From: Gemmatimonadaceae bacterium
Lineage (GTDB): Bacteria; Gemmatimonadota; Gemmatimonadetes; Gemmatimonadales; Gemmatimonadaceae
DNA length: 64,000 nt
Direction of reading: 5' to 3'
Assembly: GCA_016720905.1 (NCBI GenBank)
Contig: JADKJT010000005.1
Coordinates: 124,001 to 188,000, forward strand
Shown here piece by piece: positions 16,404-25,321 of the stretch (positions within the stretch are counted from its first letter, which is position 1; the number at the start of each line of letters is the position of its first letter). Under the pieces are notes generated by a model. That model saw only the letters and a list, made by a program, of their open reading frames with translations. It was not told the DNA's origin and ran no database searches. Both the position numbers and the translations under genes were made by a program.

Positions 16404-17888
16404 TTACGCGACAATCTCCCGAATCACCTGCCCCGACGTGTCCGTCAGCCGGTAGTTCCGCCCCTGGAACGTATGAATCAGTCGCTCGTGATCGAAGCCG
16501 AGCAGTCGCAGAATGGTCGCATGCAGATCGTGCACATCGGTTTGGCCGCTGACGCCCTGATACCCGATCTCATCGGTCTCGCCATGTGACACGCCGCCGC
16601 GGATTCCACCGCCGGCCATCCACATCGTGAACGCGCCGTTGTTGTGATCGCGTCCGACAAATGGATTGTCGCTCCCTGAGCGATTCTCGCGCATGGGCGT
16701 CCGCCCGAACTCGCCGCCCCAGACGATCAGCGTTTCATCCAGCAGACCGCGCTGCTTGAGATCCATGATCAGCGCCGCCGTCGCCCGGTCGGTCTCCTTG
16801 CAGCGTTCCTTGAATCCGGCGTTGAGCGCTTCCGACGCACCGGCCCCATGGGAATCCCAGCCCCAGTGAAACAGCTGGATGAAGCGCACGCCGCGCTCAG
16901 CGAGACGGCGGGCCAGCAGACAATTGTTGGCGTATGAGGTCGCGCCAGGGGTGGTGCCGTACATCTCGTGCACCGAGGCGGGCTCCTTGGAGATATCCAT
17001 CGCCTCGGGCACCGACAGCTGCATGCGGAACGCCATTTCATACTGCGCGATGCGGGTGGTGATCTCGGGGTCGCCAACCGCTTCATACTGACTCTGGTTT
17101 ACCGTATTGATGGCGTCCAGCGATGCCTTTCGCAATTCGCGCGGGAGACCCTTCGGATCGGAGAGGTACAACACGGGGTCGCCGGCGCTGCGACACTGCA
17201 CGCCCTGGTACACGCTGGGCAGGAAGCCGCTGCCATACACACTGGCGCCGGCATCGGGGCCGGTGCCACCGGAAAGCAGCACCACGAAACCCGGCAGGTT
17301 CTGGTTCTCGGTGCCAAGGCCATAGGTGACCCACGACCCGATGCTGGGTCGCCCGAGGCGCGGACCCCCGGTGTGCACCAGCAATTGCGCCGGCGCGTGA
17401 TTGAACTGATCGGTATGCATCGCTTTGAGAAAGGCGATGTCATCCACCACCTGCGCCAGATGCGGCATACGATCGGACACCCAGGCGCGCGACTGGCCAT
17501 GCTGCTGGAACTCGGCCTGTGGCCCCAGCATCTTGGGAATGCCCTTGATGAACGCAAACCGCTTGCCCTCCAGCAACGATTCCGGGCAGAGCTGACCGTC
17601 GAGCTTCGCCAGCACAGGCTTGTAGTCGAACAGCTCCAGTTGCGATGGTGCCCCCGCCATGTGCAGGAAAATCACGCGCTTGGCCTTGGCCGGGAAATGC
17701 GGAACCAGTGGCGCCATGGGATCTCGACTGTCGCGCGGCACGGCACTGAGCGGCGTACCGCGCGGCATGTCGCACCCGAGCAGTGAAGCCAGGGCGGCCG
17801 CGCCAATACCCGTCGCGCCCACCTCGAGGAAATGTCGACGGGTGATGTGCTGCAGCAGTCGCTGCTGATAGTCGCCGTGATTGGACAT
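16404..17888 (-). CDS. DUF1501 family Tat-exported protein
   Basis: 494 residues. The Tat signal is RRHFLEVGATGIGAAALASL (about 18-37). The rest follows DUF1501: KRVIFLHMAGAPSQLELFDYKP, FQQHGQSRAWVSDRMPHLA, VHTGGPRLGRPSIGSWVTYG, ERGVRFIQLFHWGWDSHG and the end WGGEFGRTPMRENRSGSDN...GRDHNNGAFTMWMAGGGIRGG. The fold is alkaline-phosphatase/sulfatase-like, with His and Asp residues conserved as in metal sites, but no reaction is known. It is the last gene of the operon with PSD1, the DUF2231 protein and the NHL protein, a partnership seen widely in Planctomycetes, Verrucomicrobia and Gemmatimonadota. Confidence 0.92.
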   Translation of the reverse strand: MSNHGDYQQRLLQHITRRHFLEVGATGIGAAALASLLGCDMPRGTPLSAVPRDSRDPMAPLVPHFPAKAKRVIFLHMAGAPSQLELFDYKPVLAKLDGQLCPESLLEGKRFAFIKGIPKMLGPQAEFQQHGQSRAWVSDRMPHLAQVVDDIAFLKAMHTDQFNHAPAQLLVHTGGPRLGRPSIGSWVTYGLGTENQNLPGFVVLLSGGTGPDAGASVYGSGFLPSVYQGVQCRSAGDPVLYLSDPKGLPRELRKASLDAINTVNQSQYEAVGDPEITTRIAQYEMAFRMQLSVPEAMDISKEPASVHEMYGTTPGATSYANNCLLARRLAERGVRFIQLFHWGWDSHGAGASEALNAGFKERCKETDRATAALIMDLKQRGLLDETLIVWGGEFGRTPMRENRSGSDNPFVGRDHNNGAFTMWMAGGGIRGGVSHGETDEIGYQGVSGQTDVHDLHATILRLLGFDHERLIHTFQGRNYRLTDTSGQVIREIVA

Positions 17889-17905
17889 GGTGCGTTGCGT
17901 TGAGG

Positions 17906-20443
17906 CTATTCCTTCGTGATGAACGCATCGAGATTGAGAATGCTGCTGGCCACCACACTCAAGGCCGCCAACGATGGACTGGCTTGGGCCATGCCCGCCG
18001 CCTCAGCACCCTCCGCCGGGTGTGCGGCGTAGTACTGATACGACTTGAGATACAGGGTTCGTAGTGCCGTCAGTGCGGTAGCAGCCGGGGCGCGTTGCAG
18101 CGCCAGTCGATAGCCCATCACCAGCGCCCCATCGATGTGCGTGCTGTCCAACATCAGCGGTCCGCCGGGCATCATGCGTTTCGCCAAGGCCTGTGCCGCC
18201 TCGGTGTACACGGGATCATTCAGTGTGACCAGCGCCTGCAGCGGCGTATTGGTGCGCACGCGCCGGGCCACCGAGAACTCGTGACTGGGGCTGTCAAAGG
18301 TGACCAGCGACGGATACGGTGCGGTGCGCTTCCACAGCGTGTACAGCGCGCGGCGATGCCCGTTCGCTCCCGTGTCAATCACCCACTTCTCGCCGCTGTA
18401 CGGACGCTGCCACACGCCGTCGGGTTGCGGCGGCATCACACTCGGGCCGAACATCCGGTCGCTGAGCAGTCCCGACGCCGCCAGCGCCACATCGCGCACC
18501 TGCTCGGCGCTCATGCGAAAACGCGGGCCGCGGGCCAGCAATCGGTTGGCCGGATCTCGCTCATGCAACGCCGGCGAGGCGGCCGAGCTCTGTCGGTACG
18601 TGGCCGACAGGACCAGCTCGCGCAGGAACGTCTTGACACGCCAATGCTGCTCACTGCTGAAGCGCAGCGCCATCCAATCCAGCAATTCCGGATGCGACGG
18701 CGGCGTGCCTTGGGTGCCGAAGTCTTCACTGGTTTCCACGAGTCCCACACCAAACAGCTGTTCCCAGAATCGGTTGACGGTGACGCGCGCCGTGAGGGGA
18801 TTCTGACTGCTGACCAGCGCCTTGGCGAGTCCCAGCCGATTCTCGGCGCCGCGCTCGAGCGCCGGCGCGATGGCCACTGGCACACCGGGCTGCACCACGT
18901 CGGTTTGCACCAGAAAATTGCCACGCTCGAACATGCGCGTGGTACGGCGGCGGGCCGGAGGCAAGTCGCGCATCACGGGTGTGAGCATGGGCTTGGTCGC
19001 GAAAAATCGCTTGTTGACCGTGCCGCGCTGCTCGCGACGCTTCTTCAACTCGGGGTGGTCGGACACTTCGCTGAACACCAATCGCAGCAGCGCCCGTTGG
19101 CCAACGTCGCGCGCGGCCTCCGGTGTGCGGACAATGCGCCGCACTTCGTTCAGTGATGTGCCATTGATCTTGCCCGCCACCGCCGGGACACTCAGCTCGC
19201 CTTCCCAACGTCGGCGCGCCAACTCCAGTTCCGGCAATCGTGCCACACTGTCCAACTCGGCGCGCAACGTCTCCAGCGTGTCGAACAACGCCATGCCGCG
19301 CGCGCGGCTGCTGTCGGCAAAACTCGGCAGCACCGGGTACTCATCGAACTGGTCCCAGTCTTCGCTGTTGTTGAAGATGGCGAACGCGCGATAGAACTCG
19401 TTGTTGCGAATCGGATCATACGGATGCCCGTGACATTGCGCGCACCCAATCGATGTGCCCTGCCAGGCCACCCATGTCGTATTCACCCGATCGATCACGG
19501 CGGCCACGCGATACTCCTCGTCGTCGGTGCCGCCCTCGTTGTTCGTCATGGTGTTGCGGTGAAACGCCGTCGCCACGCGCTGTTCCGTGGTCGGGTTCGG
19601 CAACAAATCGCCAGCCAGCTGCTCGATGGTGAACTGATCGAATGGCAGGTCACGGTTGAACGCGTTGATGACGTAGTCGCGATACGGCCACATGGGCCGA
19701 CCCGGGTCCGTTTCGTAACCCTTGGAATCGGCGTAGCGGGCGACGTCGAGCCACATGGTGGCCCACCGTTCTCCGAATCGCGGAGAGGCCAGCAGCGTGT
19801 CGACCAGCTGCCCGTAACCGCCCCCGATGCCATCAGCGCACGCGGCGTCGACCTGAGCCAGCGTGGGTGGCAGGCCAATCAGGTCGATGCTCACCCGTCG
19901 CGCGAGCGTATTGCAGTCGGCTTCCGGGGACGGCGTCAGATGCTCGGCGTCCAATCGGGCCAGGACGAAGCGATCGAGGTCCGTGCGAGGCCACTGCGAA
20001 TTGGACACCGCCGGTAGCGGAGCCGCGACCGGCTTCACGAACGCCCAATGGTCCTGCCACGTGGCGCCCTGGGCAATCCATCGACGCAGGATGGCGATGT
20101 CGTGCGACGACAACGACTCCTTCCCCTTGGGCATTCGGTCGTGCGGATCGGCATGGGTAATGCGCCGGATCATCTCGCTTGCGCCGGGATTGCCGGGCAC
20201 GATGGCCCGCTTGCCCGACTTTGCCGGGCGCAGGGCGTCTTCGCGGAACAGGAGACTCAGCTCACCTTGTCGGCGAACGCCACCATGACACTGTACGCAA
20301 TTGCGGTTGAGGATCGGGCGCACGTCCCGGTTGAAGTCCACCGTTCCGCCAAAGGTGTCGAGTGTGCCGCGCCCCCGCAGCAACGCGACCCCGACGAGGA
20401 TCACGCCTATCGCCAGACTGTACCTGCGTCGTGGGTACATCAT
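17906..20443 (-). CDS. PSD1 cytochrome-domain protein (DUF1549 + DUF1553)
   Basis: About 845 residues from ATG 20443 (MMYPRRRYSLAIGVILVGVALL). A signal anchor is followed by a PSCyt1-type haem c site NRNCVQCHGG (about residues 48-57). DUF1549 covers about 130-340, including VSIDLIGLPPTLAQVD, RYADSKGYETD and WQGTSIGCAQCHGHPYDPI, the last holding a second CxxCH. DUF1553 covers about 520-790, with NPLTARVTVNRFWEQLFG and TNTPLQALVTLNDPVYTEAA. Its start overlaps the stop of the upstream gene (ATGA at 20440-20443). The DUF1501 gene follows after 17 bases. Function is unresolved; surface oxidative breakdown of polysaccharides has been proposed for such clusters. Confidence 0.93.
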   Translation of the reverse strand: MMYPRRRYSLAIGVILVGVALLRGRGTLDTFGGTVDFNRDVRPILNRNCVQCHGGVRRQGELSLLFREDALRPAKSGKRAIVPGNPGASEMIRRITHADPHDRMPKGKESLSSHDIAILRRWIAQGATWQDHWAFVKPVAAPLPAVSNSQWPRTDLDRFVLARLDAEHLTPSPEADCNTLARRVSIDLIGLPPTLAQVDAACADGIGGGYGQLVDTLLASPRFGERWATMWLDVARYADSKGYETDPGRPMWPYRDYVINAFNRDLPFDQFTIEQLAGDLLPNPTTEQRVATAFHRNTMTNNEGGTDDEEYRVAAVIDRVNTTWVAWQGTSIGCAQCHGHPYDPIRNNEFYRAFAIFNNSEDWDQFDEYPVLPSFADSSRARGMALFDTLETLRAELDSVARLPELELARRRWEGELSVPAVAGKINGTSLNEVRRIVRTPEAARDVGQRALLRLVFSEVSDHPELKKRREQRGTVNKRFFATKPMLTPVMRDLPPARRRTTRMFERGNFLVQTDVVQPGVPVAIAPALERGAENRLGLAKALVSSQNPLTARVTVNRFWEQLFGVGLVETSEDFGTQGTPPSHPELLDWMALRFSSEQHWRVKTFLRELVLSATYRQSSAASPALHERDPANRLLARGPRFRMSAEQVRDVALAASGLLSDRMFGPSVMPPQPDGVWQRPYSGEKWVIDTGANGHRRALYTLWKRTAPYPSLVTFDSPSHEFSVARRVRTNTPLQALVTLNDPVYTEAAQALAKRMMPGGPLMLDSTHIDGALVMGYRLALQRAPAATALTALRTLYLKSYQYYAAHPAEGAEAAGMAQASPSLAALSVVASSILNLDAFITKE

Positions 20444-21953
20444 CGGGCTTTCGTTACCGGCTTGACCGCAGGCTTCGCGGTATCCGCACGGGGAGGTTCC
20501 ACGAGAGGTGGCGCGCCCACGCTGATGACGGCGCGCGGGAGGGCTCGCCGCAGGCGTGTCACGCCGCCAGCGGTCGTCCGCGTTCCCCACAGGAACAACG
20601 CGCGTAAACGTGGCAATTGCTCGAGCGCGCGAAGACCGTCATCGCTCACCTCGGTATCCACCAGACTGAGGTACTCGAGATACTTGAGCGACCGGAGCGA
20701 CTCCAATCCCGCATCGGTGACGTGCGTCCCCGACAGTTGCAGTCGCGTGATGTGGGGCATCATGCCGAGCGTTGCCAGTGCTGAGTCACCGGCAGAGGTC
20801 CGTGCGAGATTGACCGTGGTCACGTTGGCGGCGAGGGGTCGTAGCGCAGCGAGCGAACCGGCCGTCCAATTGGCGGGAACGCTGGTGGCATCCACGCTCA
20901 GATACCCGACGTCTGTGCCGAGTGCCTGCACGGTGAGTCCGCTGTTGCGAGCCATGGTGACGGCCGACGAATCCGGCGCCGCCACGCGAAGGGCGAAGAC
21001 ACCCTCAGGAGATCGTCCAATCCGTAGGCTGCCAAGGTGCGACGAATGGACGCCGGGCGTTCGATGGCGGACAACGTAATGTCCGTCGAGGCACCCTGGT
21101 CGATCCACCAACGAATGAGCGCAAGCTCCGCGTTCGGCATCGGGCGATCGGGTGGCATGGCGTCGGTGTGTCCGGGCGGCAACGACAGCCGAATGATCAT
21201 CTCACTGTCGTCCGCGCGTCCCGCGACGATCGCCTTCCCCTGACGTCCACCGGCAAACAGCCCTGTGGCACTGGTGAGAATCAGGCCGCCCTTCTTGCGT
21301 TCAGGATTGTGACAGGATCCGCAGCGCATGGTGAGCACGGGCTGCACCAGCGAGTCGTATACCGGCGTTGACTCAGGGTTCGCCACGTGAATGCTCGTGA
21401 GTTCCTTCTCGCCCCGCAGTCCCACCAACCGTCGGACGCCGTCTGGAAGATGTCGGGTGAGGTACCCGTCGCCGCGCGACAACGTACCGCCGAGGTGTCC
21501 ACCGACGACGAGGGCAACGAACAGCAGACCCGATGCCGCCGTGGAGGCAACGCGAAACGCGGCATCACTCGCTCCCGCGCGCGCGCGCAACCCGTATAGG
21601 AGCGCGGCCAACGCCGGTACGGCCAATCCGAGCCGACGGTGCCACATCAGCAGTGCGGGATCGTAGCTGCCCCAATCGGCGAGGACGAGACCGGCCATGC
21701 CCGACCCGATCGCACACCAGGCGCCGATCAGCAGTAGTGGCGACACCAACGGACGCAGCGTTGCGCGAGACGAGAATCGTGCTGCCACGTCGCACGACAT
21801 GGCGAGGGCGAGCACGCCGATGGGCAAGTGCACCAGCAGCGGATGAAAGCGACCAACGAAGGGCCATAGTGACGACCCATGGTCGCCGCCGACCGCCGCC
21901 GCCACCAGCAGCGCTATCAGACCGACCGCGAGACCTCTCAGGGTGCGCGACAT
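20440..21953 (-). pseudogene. DUF2231 / c-type cytochrome / leucine-rich-repeat membrane protein, frameshifted
   Basis: Two overlapping frames make one family-length protein of about 504 residues. Frame one from 21953 has membrane helices, the DUF2231 motif RFHPLLVHLPIGVLALAM, a haem c site MRCGSCHNPERKKGG and GHTDAMPPDRPMPNAELALI, reaching AAYGLDDLL. Frame two continues GVFALRVAAPDSSAVTMARN and leucine-rich repeats (ITRLQLSGTHVTDAGLESL, LEYLSLVDTEVSDDGLRAL) to 20440. The switch is at about 21000-21012 and needs one base restored near CTCCTGAGGG. Everything else is intact and the downstream start is coupled to this stop, so a sequence error or very recent mutation is more likely than old decay. 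Confidence 0.82.
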
Positions 21954-21963
21954 GCGCCGGAAG

Positions 21964-23052
21964 TCAGACCTTGGTCAGCTTCGTCACGCGGCCGTCGTCA
22001 ATCCACTCGACGACGTAGATGTTTCCGGCACGATCCACCCACAAGGCATGCGGCGAGATGAAGCGATCCTGTCGACGCTTGTCGTGCGGAACATTCGGAT
22101 AGCCTTTGAGATCGGGATACGTAGTGCCGAACTGGGCTTCACCGGTGAACGACCCCCCTTCGAGGTAGTCGCCCAAATCAGCCACTTTCTTGTTCGCCTT
22201 GTCAAAGATCGAAACGCGCGCATAGAGATCGGGCACGTACATCAGGTCACCGCGATGGAGCGATGTGCAGGGGAAGCGCAGATCGGTCTTGGTGACTACC
22301 TCACCCAGATACTTGCCCTGCAACGTGAAGTTCACGATGCGCACGTTGCCGCGATCGGCAACCTGCAACTTCGGGGTGCCGTCGCGCGTGTCGATGCTGA
22401 TACCGTGCGGCTGGCGAAGATTGTGCGGTTCGGTCCCACGTCCACCAAACGAGTCGAGATACTTGCCGTCCTTGGCATCGTAAATGTGAATCCACGATTG
22501 TCCGTACCCGTCGGCGACATACAGCATGCCGTTGGGGCCAACGACGGATTCCGTTGGGCTGTATCCGCGCTCCGGCGTATACACACCGGCCAGGTACGGT
22601 CGACCGGCCTGCCACACCACGTCGCCATCAAGCGTGGTTTTCACCACTTCACCCAGACCAGTATTCGCGAGATACAGATATTCGGTGCCGTTCTCCTCGG
22701 AGAGGCGCAGGCCATGGGCACCTTTCGCATAGGCCTGGCCCCACGAGGAGAGAAAGTTCCCCTGGGCGTCGACCACGACAATGGCGTCGCGGCTCTGGTT
22801 GGCGATGTAGAATCGACCGGCGCGATCTTCGACGATGCCGTGGGTATACCCGAACTGTTTGCCCTTGGGAAGCTTGGCCCAGGCGTGGTTCATGGTATAG
22901 CGGAAGTCGCCATGGCCGAGTACCGGCAAATCGTCGGGGTCCCTTGTCACGCGTTCGGTACGCAGCGAAGGGAGGGCGACGAACGCAGCGGCACTGGCGG
23001 CCGATGCCAGGAAATCCCGGCGCGATGAGGACGTGCTGGTGCGATCGGACAT
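21964..23052 (-). CDS. Tat-exported NHL-repeat six-bladed beta-propeller protein
   Basis: 362 residues from ATG 23052. The Tat signal SSSRRDFLASAASAAAFVAL leads the sequence. NHL-type blades repeat through the protein: THGIVEDRAGRFYIANQSRD, AHGLRLSEENGTEYLYLANT, VGPNGMLYVADGYGQSWIHI, PHGISIDTRDGTPKLQVADR, and the final ISPHALWVDRAGNIYVVEW. The resemblance is to propellers such as peptidyl-hydroxyglycine lyase and sugar-acid binding proteins. First gene of the DUF1501/PSD1 operon, 10 bases before the DUF2231 gene, so it probably acts in the same periplasmic process. Confidence 0.86.
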   Translation of the reverse strand: MSDRTSTSSSRRDFLASAASAAAFVALPSLRTERVTRDPDDLPVLGHGDFRYTMNHAWAKLPKGKQFGYTHGIVEDRAGRFYIANQSRDAIVVVDAQGNFLSSWGQAYAKGAHGLRLSEENGTEYLYLANTGLGEVVKTTLDGDVVWQAGRPYLAGVYTPERGYSPTESVVGPNGMLYVADGYGQSWIHIYDAKDGKYLDSFGGRGTEPHNLRQPHGISIDTRDGTPKLQVADRGNVRIVNFTLQGKYLGEVVTKTDLRFPCTSLHRGDLMYVPDLYARVSIFDKANKKVADLGDYLEGGSFTGEAQFGTTYPDLKGYPNVPHDKRRQDRFISPHALWVDRAGNIYVVEWIDDGRVTKLTKV

Positions 23053-23139
23053 AAGCGTCGACTCGAGCGATAAGGAGGAGCGCGGCCCAATGATGACAGC
23101 ATTGTGGTCTCCCGTCGGCTCCGGCGCTAGACTCATCAA

Positions 23140-24150
23140 ATGAGCTCATTCCCCACTCGCGCCCTCGGGTGCCACGGTCTCCGCGTCTCGGCCATGGGCC
23201 TCGGCTGCATGGGTATGTCGGACTTCTACGGCGAGGCGAGTTCGCGCGACGACGCCGAAGGCATTGCCGTCATGCACCGAGCCATTGAGCTCGGCATCAC
23301 GCTGCTGGATACCGCCGATGTGTATGGTCCCTTCACCAATGAGGCGCTGGTGGGACGAGCCATCCTTGACCGCCGGGACCGCGTAGTCCTGGCCACCAAG
23401 TTCGGCATCTTGCGCGACCCGGCGTTTCCGGAGCGGCGGGGCGCTTGCGGTCGGCCCGACTACGTGCGCTCGGCCTGCGAGGCCTCACTGCGGCGGTTGA
23501 ATACCGATTACATCGACCTGTACTACCTGCATCGCATCGACAAGAGCGTGCCGATTGAAGAGACCGTCGGCGCAATGTCGGAGTTGGTGAGGGAGGGAAA
23601 GGTGCGATACCTCGGGCTCTCGGAGGCAGGTCCGGCGAATCTGCGCCGCGCCGCAGCCGTGCATCCGATCAGCGCGCTGCAATCGGAGTGGTCGCTGTGG
23701 ACACGCGATTGGGAGCACGATGCGTTCCCGGTGGCCCGCGAACTCGGCATTGGCATTGTGCCGTACAGCCCGTTGGGACGCGGCTTCCTCACGGGGCGTT
23801 TCGCGGCAGCCAGTGACTTGCCGGCGGGCGACTATCGTCGGACTTCACCACGCTTTCAGTCGGAGCACTTCGACGTAAATCGCCGACTGGTGGACGTGGT
23901 CGTGGCGATGGCGTCGGACAAGGGCTGTACGCCGGCGCAGTTGGCGCTGGCGTGGGTCATGTCGCGCGGAGAGGACGTGGTGCCGATTCCCGGCACGACG
24001 AAGATCGCGCGACTGGAGGAGAACGTTGGTGCGGTGCACGTGGGATTGAGCGCGGCAGAGCTGGCGCGACTCGCGCAGATGATCCCCGCGGATGCGGCGT
24101 CGGGGGAGCGGTATCCGGGGGGGATGCGTGGGTTGGTGGATAAGCCTTGA
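23140..24150 (+). CDS. Aldo/keto reductase
   Basis: 336 residues, TIM barrel. N-terminal VSAMGLGCMGMSDFYGEAS is typical of the AKR13-like/YajO group. The catalytic tetrad is present: Asp and Tyr in LLDTADVYGPF (about residues 53-58), Lys in VLATKFGIL (about 87) and His in YLHRIDKSV (about 127). The C-terminal NADPH-binding part VPIPGTTKIARLEENVGA carries the expected GTxxxxRLxEN motif. Substrate unknown; small aldehydes or ketones are usual. It stands alone, starting 87 bases from the divergent NHL operon. Confidence 0.93.
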   Translation: MSSFPTRALGCHGLRVSAMGLGCMGMSDFYGEASSRDDAEGIAVMHRAIELGITLLDTADVYGPFTNEALVGRAILDRRDRVVLATKFGILRDPAFPERRGACGRPDYVRSACEASLRRLNTDYIDLYYLHRIDKSVPIEETVGAMSELVREGKVRYLGLSEAGPANLRRAAAVHPISALQSEWSLWTRDWEHDAFPVARELGIGIVPYSPLGRGFLTGRFAAASDLPAGDYRRTSPRFQSEHFDVNRRLVDVVVAMASDKGCTPAQLALAWVMSRGEDVVPIPGTTKIARLEENVGAVHVGLSAAELARLAQMIPADAASGERYPGGMRGLVDKP

Positions 24151-24171
24151 GGCTTGCTTGGATTGCCGGAT

Positions 24172-24639
24172 TTGAACCGCGAAGGTCGCTAAGTGCGCGA
24201 AGGGGTTCGACCAAATTGTCTACAGATTGTTGACCATGCGCCGGATGCCGTTGACCATGCGGACTTCATGGAAGTTGAGGAGGAGTCCGAGCTTTTTACC
24301 GCTCAACTTCAAGTATGAGAGCAGCTGGGCAGAATGGATGGCGTGCAATTTGGTGACGGCTTTGATTTCGACATCCACTGATCCCTCGACGAGCATGTCG
24401 ATTCGATAGCCCGCATCGAGCCGAGCCTGCCGATAGACGACAGGCAATGCAACTTGTGTTTCCACGCGACAACCCCTACTGCGCAATTCATACGAGAGAC
24501 AAGCAAGGTACGCGCTTTCCAGGAGCCCAGGCCCAATTGCCGAATGAACCTTGATTGCAGAATCGACAATTTCCCTGCTCGCTCGTTCCCGGTCCATTGC
24601 CGTTCCTCCTTCGCGCACTTTGCGAACTTTGCGGTAAGA
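24172..24639. mobile_element. Repeat-bounded GxxExxY element (candidate mobile element)
   Basis: The left arm 24172-24205 reads ACCGCGAAG GTCGCTAAG TGCGCGAAG. The right arm 24608-24639 is, on the opposite strand, ACCGCAAAG TTCGCAAAG TGCGCGAAG. The two arms are inverted and enclose exactly one gene, the GxxExxY protein. The arm order is the same as in the short gene-less copies at 0.85, 16.3 and 30.5 kb. This resembles a full element with miniature derivatives. No target-site duplication is obvious by eye. Confidence 0.6.
24220..24597 (-). CDS. GxxExxY protein (PD-(D/E)XK nuclease-like)
   Basis: 125 residues from ATG 24597, chosen because AGGAGG sits 7 bases upstream; a frame from 24618 would start inside the repeat arm. 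The family motif GPGLLESAY gives Glu27. Downstream, YRIDML (Asp67) and VDVEIKAV (Glu77, Lys79) complete a D...ExK active site, as expected for PD-(D/E)XK nucleases. Family members are about 125 residues and often multicopy in soil bacteria; none has a settled function to my knowledge. The ribosome site abuts the right repeat arm, so the element carries its own translation signal. Confidence 0.88.
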   Translation of the reverse strand: MDRERASREIVDSAIKVHSAIGPGLLESAYLACLSYELRSRGCRVETQVALPVVYRQARLDAGYRIDMLVEGSVDVEIKAVTKLHAIHSAQLLSYLKLSGKKLGLLLNFHEVRMVNGIRRMVNNL

Positions 24640-24829
24640 TCTCCTTCGATCCGCGAGTATACAGAGTGACCGTCAGCGCGCCGTCACTCCCCATACCGCC
24701 GAGTTTGCTTGAAGGCCTTCCGGCGCGCCCTGATGTTCGACGCTCGCCGCAGCACACGCCGGCATTTCCGGAACATCGCCAGCGTGCCGAGATCGGCTGC
24801 AGTCCCACTCCCTGAATCAGGAGGCTAGT

Positions 24830-25258
24830 GTGGCTATCAACACGGGCAAGGTCTTCATCGGAGGACTTGCCGCAGGCGTCGTGCTGAACATCTGCGATTT
24901 CCTGTCGAACACGTACATCATGGCCGATCGGTTCAAGACCGACCTGGACGCGCTCAATCCCGCGCTGATGACGAACATCATGGCACCTTCCAACACCGTT
25001 TCGTTTGTGGTGCTGGATTTCGTGTACGGCTTGTTGACGGTATTCACGTACGCGGCCATCCGTCCGCGATTTGGTGCGGGCGCCGGTACCGCCGTGAAGG
25101 CCGGCCTGATGATGTGGGCCATCGGTGGCATCACGTGGTACTTCACCGTGGTGATGGGACTGTTCTCGATGAACTTCTTCGTCATGTCCGCCATGGTGTC
25201 GCTCGTGACCATGCTGGCCGCGTCGTATGTTGGCGCCATGCTGTACAAGGAAGACTGA
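24830..25258 (+). CDS. Small integral membrane protein, four helices, function unknown
   Basis: 142 residues, GTG start at 24830 with AGGAGG a few bases upstream. Four hydrophobic helices: VFIGGLAAGVVLNICDFL (about 8-25), TVSFVVLDFVYGLLTVFTYAA (about 55-77), AGLMMWAIGGITWYFTVVMG (about 89-108) and MSAMVSLVTMLAASYVGAML (about 116-137). The layout resembles DUF1761-like or other small membrane families but I do not recognise it with certainty. Between the GxxExxY element and the convergent lutC gene; about 230 bases of upstream sequence hold the right repeat arm and nothing else I can name. Confidence 0.7.
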   Translation: MAINTGKVFIGGLAAGVVLNICDFLSNTYIMADRFKTDLDALNPALMTNIMAPSNTVSFVVLDFVYGLLTVFTYAAIRPRFGAGAGTAVKAGLMMWAIGGITWYFTVVMGLFSMNFFVMSAMVSLVTMLAASYVGAMLYKED

Positions 25259-25285
25259 ACCGGCACCGTTGGGCGTTCACGAGAT

Positions 25286-25321
25286 GGTGGTTGTGCCTCT
25301 CACGCGGATGGCGCAACCACC
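25286..25321. terminator. Candidate bidirectional terminator hairpin at the lutC stop
   Basis: GGTGGTTGTGC (25286-25296) pairs with GCGCAACCACC (25311-25321), 11 pairs with one G-T wobble, around a 14-base loop. It lies between two convergent genes and spans the lutC stop codon, the right arm being lutC coding sequence. There is no clear T-tract, so the call rests on position and stem quality. Confidence 0.35.

Noticed and set aside
18095..19156. 353-residue plus-strand frame opposite the PSD1 gene
   Set aside because: Arg/His/Gln-rich composition typical of an antisense frame; PSD1 domains are unambiguous.
21000..21015. Programmed -1 frameshift in the DUF2231/cytochrome gene
   Set aside because: No X XXY YYZ slippery heptamer or downstream pseudoknot is visible at the junction.
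24160..24640. CRISPR-like or tandem repeat array
   Set aside because: The 9-base units are degenerate and arranged as two inverted arms, not regularly spaced identical repeats with unique spacers.
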